From an uncultured Clostridium sp. (GTDB lineage: Bacteria > Bacillota > Clostridia > Christensenellales > Borkfalkiaceae): a DNA stretch of 17,670 bases. Where the stretch lies: assembly GCA_900555925.1 (NCBI GenBank), contig USMU01000037.1, forward strand, positions 1-17,670, given 5' to 3'. A program made the translations under genes and the position numbers. Shown piece by piece: positions 15,014-17,670 of this stretch. Every line of letters starts with the position of its first letter. Position 1 is the stretch's first letter. Below the pieces are notes generated by a model, which did not search any database, had not been told where the DNA came from, and worked only from the letters and a program-made list of their open reading frames with translations.

Positions 15014-15480
15014 GGCTTCATCCCTTCGGGAAGAGCAAGCTCTGCGCCCGTCGAGCCGTCAAGGGAGCCAAACTTCGAAGGAGCGGCAAAGTTCGGCGAG
15101 GAAATCCCGCCCGATTCTCCCCCTTTGGCAAAATCAGCCGCCTGCGCCGCAGGCGTGCGCTCCTTCGCGGAGCGCACAGAAGGGGATTCCTCCGCGTTCG
15201 CTTGCGTACTCCCCTTAAAATTCTTATCGGCAAAAAGATTGTTCACCGTCAACAGAAAGGATTGGAATACCGTCATGTTCAGAGAATAAATGATCGTCTG
15301 CGCCCGCTTCTCCGTATCGACCAGCCCCGCGCCTTTCAGTACGGACAAGTGATGGGATACCGTCGCTTTCGTCAGATCGAAGCGTTCCGCTATCTCTCCC
15401 GCGCTCAAATCTTTCTCCTTCAACATCGCGAGGATTTCCCGCCTGGTTTTATCGCTCATCGCTTCCCACACGTCTCGCAC
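15010..15480 (-). CDS. ArsR-family repressor (SdpR-like) with repeat-derived C-terminal tail
   Basis: Residues 1-87 form a complete SdpR-type ArsR repressor: VWEAMSDKTRREIL, the helix-turn-helix LSAGEIAERFDLTKATVSHHLSVLK and the wing with IIYSLN. SdpR itself is about 90 residues. Residues 88-156 are an extra low-complexity tail encoded by a palindrome-rich stretch (15016-15219) and resemble no domain I know. No metal-binding cysteines are seen, so metal sensing is unlikely. The start is the GTG at 15480, which aligns with family N-termini; AGGAGG stands 11 bases before it, closer to an out-of-frame ATG at 15488. A perfect inverted repeat lies just downstream of the predicted transcription start, so autorepression is likely. 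Confidence 0.88.
   Translation of the reverse strand: MRDVWEAMSDKTRREILAMLKEKDLSAGEIAERFDLTKATVSHHLSVLKGAGLVDTEKRAQTIIYSLNMTVFQSFLLTVNNLFADKNFKGSTQANAEESPSVRSAKERTPAAQAADFAKGGESGGISSPNFAAPSKFGSLDGSTGAELALPEGMKP
15016..15205. repeat. Palindrome-rich element inside the 3' end of the ArsR gene
   Basis: Four perfect hairpins lie in this stretch: TCCC/GGGA (15021-15031), AGAGC/GCTCT (15032-15043), CGCCTGC/GCAGGCG (15139-15155) and GTGCGCTCC/GGAGCGCAC (15155-15177). The composition and dense short palindromes resemble intergenic repetitive elements of gut Clostridia rather than coding sequence. The stretch corresponds to the tail of the ArsR protein beyond the normal family length. Confidence 0.65.
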
Positions 15481-15488
15481 GGCTTCAT
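15456..15488 (-). other. Candidate 10-codon leader minigene MKPCETCGKR
   Basis: An ATG at 15488, 3-4 bases after GGAGG, opens a 10-codon frame out of phase with the ArsR GTG. Its TGA (15458-15456) overlaps an internal in-frame ArsR ATG (15459-15457) as ATGA. This could couple translation to a start at residue 8 of the repressor, or it may be chance. Confidence 0.3.
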
Positions 15489-15504
15489 TTTCCTCCTTTT
15501 TGTT

Positions 15505-15526
15505 TATTTAGATAACTATCTAAATA
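15505..15526. promoter_or_regulatory. Perfect 22-bp inverted-repeat operator
   Basis: Arms TATTTAGATA and TATCTAAATA match perfectly around a central AC. The site lies immediately downstream of the predicted transcription start (about 15527), where a bound ArsR/SdpR-type dimer would block transcription. Autoregulation is inferred from position and symmetry. Confidence 0.85.
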
Positions 15527-15533
15527 CAAATTT

Positions 15534-15563
15534 ATCATATCACAGAAGAGGCGAGGTTGTCAA
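15534..15563 (-). promoter_or_regulatory. Promoter of the ArsR-SdpI-ABC operon
   Basis: On the minus strand TTGACA (15558-15563), an 18-base spacer and TATGAT (15534-15539) with an extended TGA before the -10. Start predicted near 15527, directly beside the operator. Confidence 0.85.
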
Positions 15564-15605
15564 GCGTTTGGAACAAAATTTTTTGAATAGTCCGTCCGAA
15601 AGGGA

Positions 15606-15940
15606 AAGAGGCGGCAGAAAAGAGAGCGAAGAAACGGAGAAAGTGTTTTGCGGGTAGAAAGGTGATGAAGAAAGGAGGGGAGGCTGTTTGGCGGGTGGAA
15701 AGGTGATGAAGAAACTGGGGAAGGCAGTTTGCGGGTAAAAAGGTGAGAAGGAAAGGGGAGAAGCGATTTGCAGGTAAAAAGGAAGGAAGAAAGGAGGGAA
15801 GGCGGGTTACGGGTGAAAAGAGAACGGAGAAACGCGAAAAGGTGTTTGCCGGGTAAAATCGGGACGGAGAAACGGAAAAACGGTTTATAATTGAAAAGAG
15901 AACGAAGAAGGGAGGAAAAAAGATTTTTCGGGAAGAAATT
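15606..15940. repeat. Degenerate purine-rich tandem repeat, about 39-41 bp units
   Basis: Seven full units begin at 15646, 15687, 15728, 15767, 15806, 15845 and 15884, with a diverged copy before (15606-15645) and a partial one after (15924-15940). Each opens with TTTGCGGGTAAAAAGG or a variant, followed by a G/A-only stretch. Lengths are 41, 41, 39, 39, 39, 39 and 40. The first two copies are the most similar to each other. No gene fits in this stretch. It makes up most of the 605-base spacer between ArsR and the deacetylase; the rest is the two promoters. Confidence 0.85.
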
Positions 15941-15947
15941 TTATTCA

Positions 15948-15977
15948 GTCATAAACCGGAACGTGTGTCCATAAAAT
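15948..15977 (+). promoter_or_regulatory. Sigma-E-like sporulation promoter upstream of the deacetylase gene
   Basis: GTCATAAA (15948-15955), a 14-base spacer and CATAAAAT (15970-15977) resemble the Bacillus sigma-E pattern (GTCATATT, CATACA-T). The downstream gene is PdaB-like, and pdaB is sigma-E-dependent in Bacillus. A start near 15984 would give a leader of about 100 bases. Confidence 0.5.
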
Positions 15978-16085
15978 AGAGCAAAGGTGAGAAAAGGAGT
16001 GCGGGGCTATTCGACAAAATTGGCGAAAATTCGACTCTACCTCCGATTTTCCGACCGGTGAAATTTGGTAGCATTGAGGTATCGA

Positions 16086-16859
16086 ATGAAAATAATCTGT
16101 TTCAAGGCAAAGCGAGTCCTGGGGGGATTCGGCTTACTGGCTCTTGCGTTGGCTGTGATGGTATTAATGCGAGAGGTGGGGGCGTATGCCGTGAACGCGA
16201 TGACGAAAGCGCGTTCGTTGCCCATTTATTCAGTGGCGCGGGAGGAGAAGAAAATCGCTATTTCCTTCGATTGCGCATGGGGAACGGAGCACACGGACGC
16301 AATTTTGAAGGCGCTCGATCAAAACGACGTCAGGTGTACGTTTTTCATGGTGGAGTTCTGGACGGAGAAGTATCCCGAATACGTAAAGAAGATAGACGAA
16401 GCGGGACACGAGATCGGGACGCACAGCAAAACGCACCCGTACATGAGCAAATTGAGCGAAGCGGAAATCCGCGCGGAGCTTTCCTCTTCGTCAGAGGCGA
16501 TTACCGCCGTGACGGGGAAGAAGGTGGATTTGTTCCGCCCTCCGTACGGAGATTACGATAATCTCGTCATCGACACGGCGAAGTCTATGGGAATCTATTC
16601 CATACAGTGGGACGTCGATTCTCTCGACTGGAAAGACCTTTCCGCCACGGATATTGCCATGCGTATCATCAACGGCGTAAAGCCCGGCTCTATCATTCTT
16701 TGCCATAACAACGGCCTGCATACGGCGGAGGCGCTTCCTTTGATTTTTTCCACGCTTCAAAACCGCGGCTACGAATTCGTTCCGATAGGAGAACTCATCT
16801 ACCGTGAAAATTACACGATCGATTCGGCCGGAAAACAGCACCTCGCGGAAGAAAATTAA
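16086..16859 (+). CDS. pdaB: PdaB-like polysaccharide deacetylase
   Basis: A membrane-anchored carbohydrate esterase 4 (NodB) protein of 257 residues. A basic N-terminus and one membrane helix (about 11-30) precede the catalytic domain. Motif 1 is SFDCAWG: Asp62 is the expected base, while the second metal-binding Asp is replaced by Cys63, as PdaB proteins also lack it (TFDISWG). Motif 2 is HSKTH (His113, His117), motif 3 RPPYG (Arg151), motif 4 VDSLDW and motif 5 LCH (His207). PdaB is needed late in Bacillus sporulation to maintain spores, though its enzyme activity is uncertain. ATG 16086 is chosen over a TTG at 16065 because GAGGT stands 6 bases before it. A sigma-E-like promoter lies upstream. 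Confidence 0.88.
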   Translation: MKIICFKAKRVLGGFGLLALALAVMVLMREVGAYAVNAMTKARSLPIYSVAREEKKIAISFDCAWGTEHTDAILKALDQNDVRCTFFMVEFWTEKYPEYVKKIDEAGHEIGTHSKTHPYMSKLSEAEIRAELSSSSEAITAVTGKKVDLFRPPYGDYDNLVIDTAKSMGIYSIQWDVDSLDWKDLSATDIAMRIINGVKPGSIILCHNNGLHTAEALPLIFSTLQNRGYEFVPIGELIYRENYTIDSAGKQHLAEEN

Positions 16860-16940
16860 AGCGGAAAACGGAACGCGGCGCCTTGGAACAGATTGTTTTC
16901 ATTCGATACACATGCAAGAAAAACAAAATCGGAGGTTTTT

Positions 16941-17654
16941 ATGAATTACTCGGCGGAAAAAAACAACAAGGTCTACATTATGGGTGAAATCGTGAGCGAC
17001 GCGGTGTTCTCGCACGAAGTGTACGGGGAAGGCTTTTACGAGTTTTTCGTGCGCGTCATGCGCCTTTCCGGACAGGCGGATATTCTGCCTATCACCGTCT
17101 CGGAAAGATTGATTCAGGGCTCGGCCCTTTCCAAGGGTTCGTCCATTTGCGCTCTGGGACAGTTCAGAAGCTACAATAAGCTGGAAAACGGGAAATCCCG
17201 ACTCATGCTGACGGTGTTCGTGCGGGAAATTCTCGACGAGATTCCGGGAAAAAATCCCAACAGCATTCTTTTGAGCGGCTATATCTGCAAACCGCCCGTC
17301 TACCGCACCACTCCCTTTAACCGCGAAATCGCGGATATTCTCGTCGCGGTCAACCGCGCCTACAACAAATCCGACTACATTCCCTGCATCGCATGGGGGA
17401 GAAACGCCCGTTTCGTCAAAAACCTCTCCGTCGGAGACAAAGTGGCGATCTCGGGACGCATCCAAAGCCGAGAATATCAAAAGCGGCTCTCCGAAACGGA
17501 CGTCAGGACGATGACCGCCTATGAAGTCTCCGTCTCCAAGCTCGCCGCGTTCGACAACGCCGAGGATTTCGATATAGACAGCGAATTCGATTTATATACC
17601 TTACAGAGCCACGCGCAAGGAGAGGGCTCGCAGATGAACGACAATATCGTGTAA
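16941..17654 (+). CDS. Tandem-OB-fold single-stranded-DNA-binding protein
   Basis: A 237-residue protein of the SSB family with two OB folds. The first (about 9-100) is divergent (VYIMGEIVSD, GQFRSYN). The second (about 108-205) is canonical: ILLSGYICKPPVYRTTPFNREIADILVAVNR is split by the usual pattern, followed by DYIPCIAWGRNARF, VGDKVAISGRIQSREY and YEVSV. Ordinary bacterial SSB has one OB fold and an acidic DFDDDIPF-type tail; here the acidic DFDIDSEFD stretch (about 209-217) is internal and the C-terminus ends NDNIV, so partner docking by the tail is doubtful. The ATG at 16941 has GGAGG 5 bases upstream; a TTG at 16893 has no such site. This is probably an accessory SSB rather than the housekeeping one. 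Confidence 0.85.
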   Translation: MNYSAEKNNKVYIMGEIVSDAVFSHEVYGEGFYEFFVRVMRLSGQADILPITVSERLIQGSALSKGSSICALGQFRSYNKLENGKSRLMLTVFVREILDEIPGKNPNSILLSGYICKPPVYRTTPFNREIADILVAVNRAYNKSDYIPCIAWGRNARFVKNLSVGDKVAISGRIQSREYQKRLSETDVRTMTAYEVSVSKLAAFDNAEDFDIDSEFDLYTLQSHAQGEGSQMNDNIV

Positions 17655-17670
17655 CTCCTGTTCAATGCGT

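Noticed and set aside
15606..15940. CRISPR array
   Set aside because: The whole unit is repeated with gradual decay; there are no conserved repeats separated by unique spacers and no cas genes.
16065..16085. TTG start for the deacetylase
   Set aside because: No ribosome site, whereas ATG 16086 has GAGGT at good spacing.
16893..16940. TTG start for the SSB-like gene
   Set aside because: The ATG at 16941 has GGAGG upstream, and the added residues do not resemble an SSB.

Overview
This window looks like a chromosomal segment of a low-to-mid GC Bacillota, most likely an uncultured Clostridia-type anaerobe. The evidence is the Bacillus-like block decarboxylase(yaaO)-tmk-holB-ricT, the greA-lysS pair, an Lrp/AsnC regulator beside a class I aminotransferase, AGGAGG-type ribosome sites, textbook TTGACA/TATAAT promoters, and a PdaB-type deacetylase with a sigma-E-like promoter, which hints at sporulation. 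I cannot place it to genus.

Layout. 1-60: a dense DnaA-box cluster. 161-2076 (+): rsmG, a DUF1273/SLOG-like gene and a short collagen-like protein, closed by a strong terminator. 2206-7379 (-): ricT, holB, tmk, an Orn/Lys/Arg-decarboxylase-family gene and an unrecognised membrane-anchored protein. 7583-9789 (-): lysS and greA, with short tandem repeats and a large hairpin between them and a structured leader upstream of greA. 9997-11954 (-): aminotransferase, Lrp/AsnC regulator and an 85-residue conserved-looking orphan, apparently one transcript read from a promoter that predicts a leaderless mRNA. 12246-15480 (-): an ArsR repressor, SdpI-like membrane protein, ABC ATPase and ABC-2 permease, with a consensus promoter and a perfect 22-bp inverted-repeat operator. 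15481-16085: a 605-bp spacer that carries that promoter, a degenerate purine-rich tandem repeat of about 40 bp, and a sigma-E-like promoter. 16086-17654 (+): PdaB-like deacetylase and a tandem-OB-fold single-stranded-DNA-binding protein.

How the parts work together. Most genes are housekeeping (ribosome methylation, clamp loading, dTMP synthesis, lysyl-tRNA, transcript cleavage). The accessory content is the autoregulated ArsR-SdpI-ABC module, which resembles the Bacillus SdpRI immunity pair joined to a NatAB-type exporter, and the collagen-like surface protein. The less ordinary observations are the DnaA-box cluster beside rsmG, two promoters placed so close to their start codons that leaderless mRNAs are predicted, a palindrome-rich element that appears to have been captured as the C-terminal tail of the ArsR repressor, an out-of-frame minigene at the ArsR start, and several families of degraded intergenic repeats. 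I did not find a clearly new defence or mobile system, nor any tRNA, rRNA, CRISPR array or transposase.
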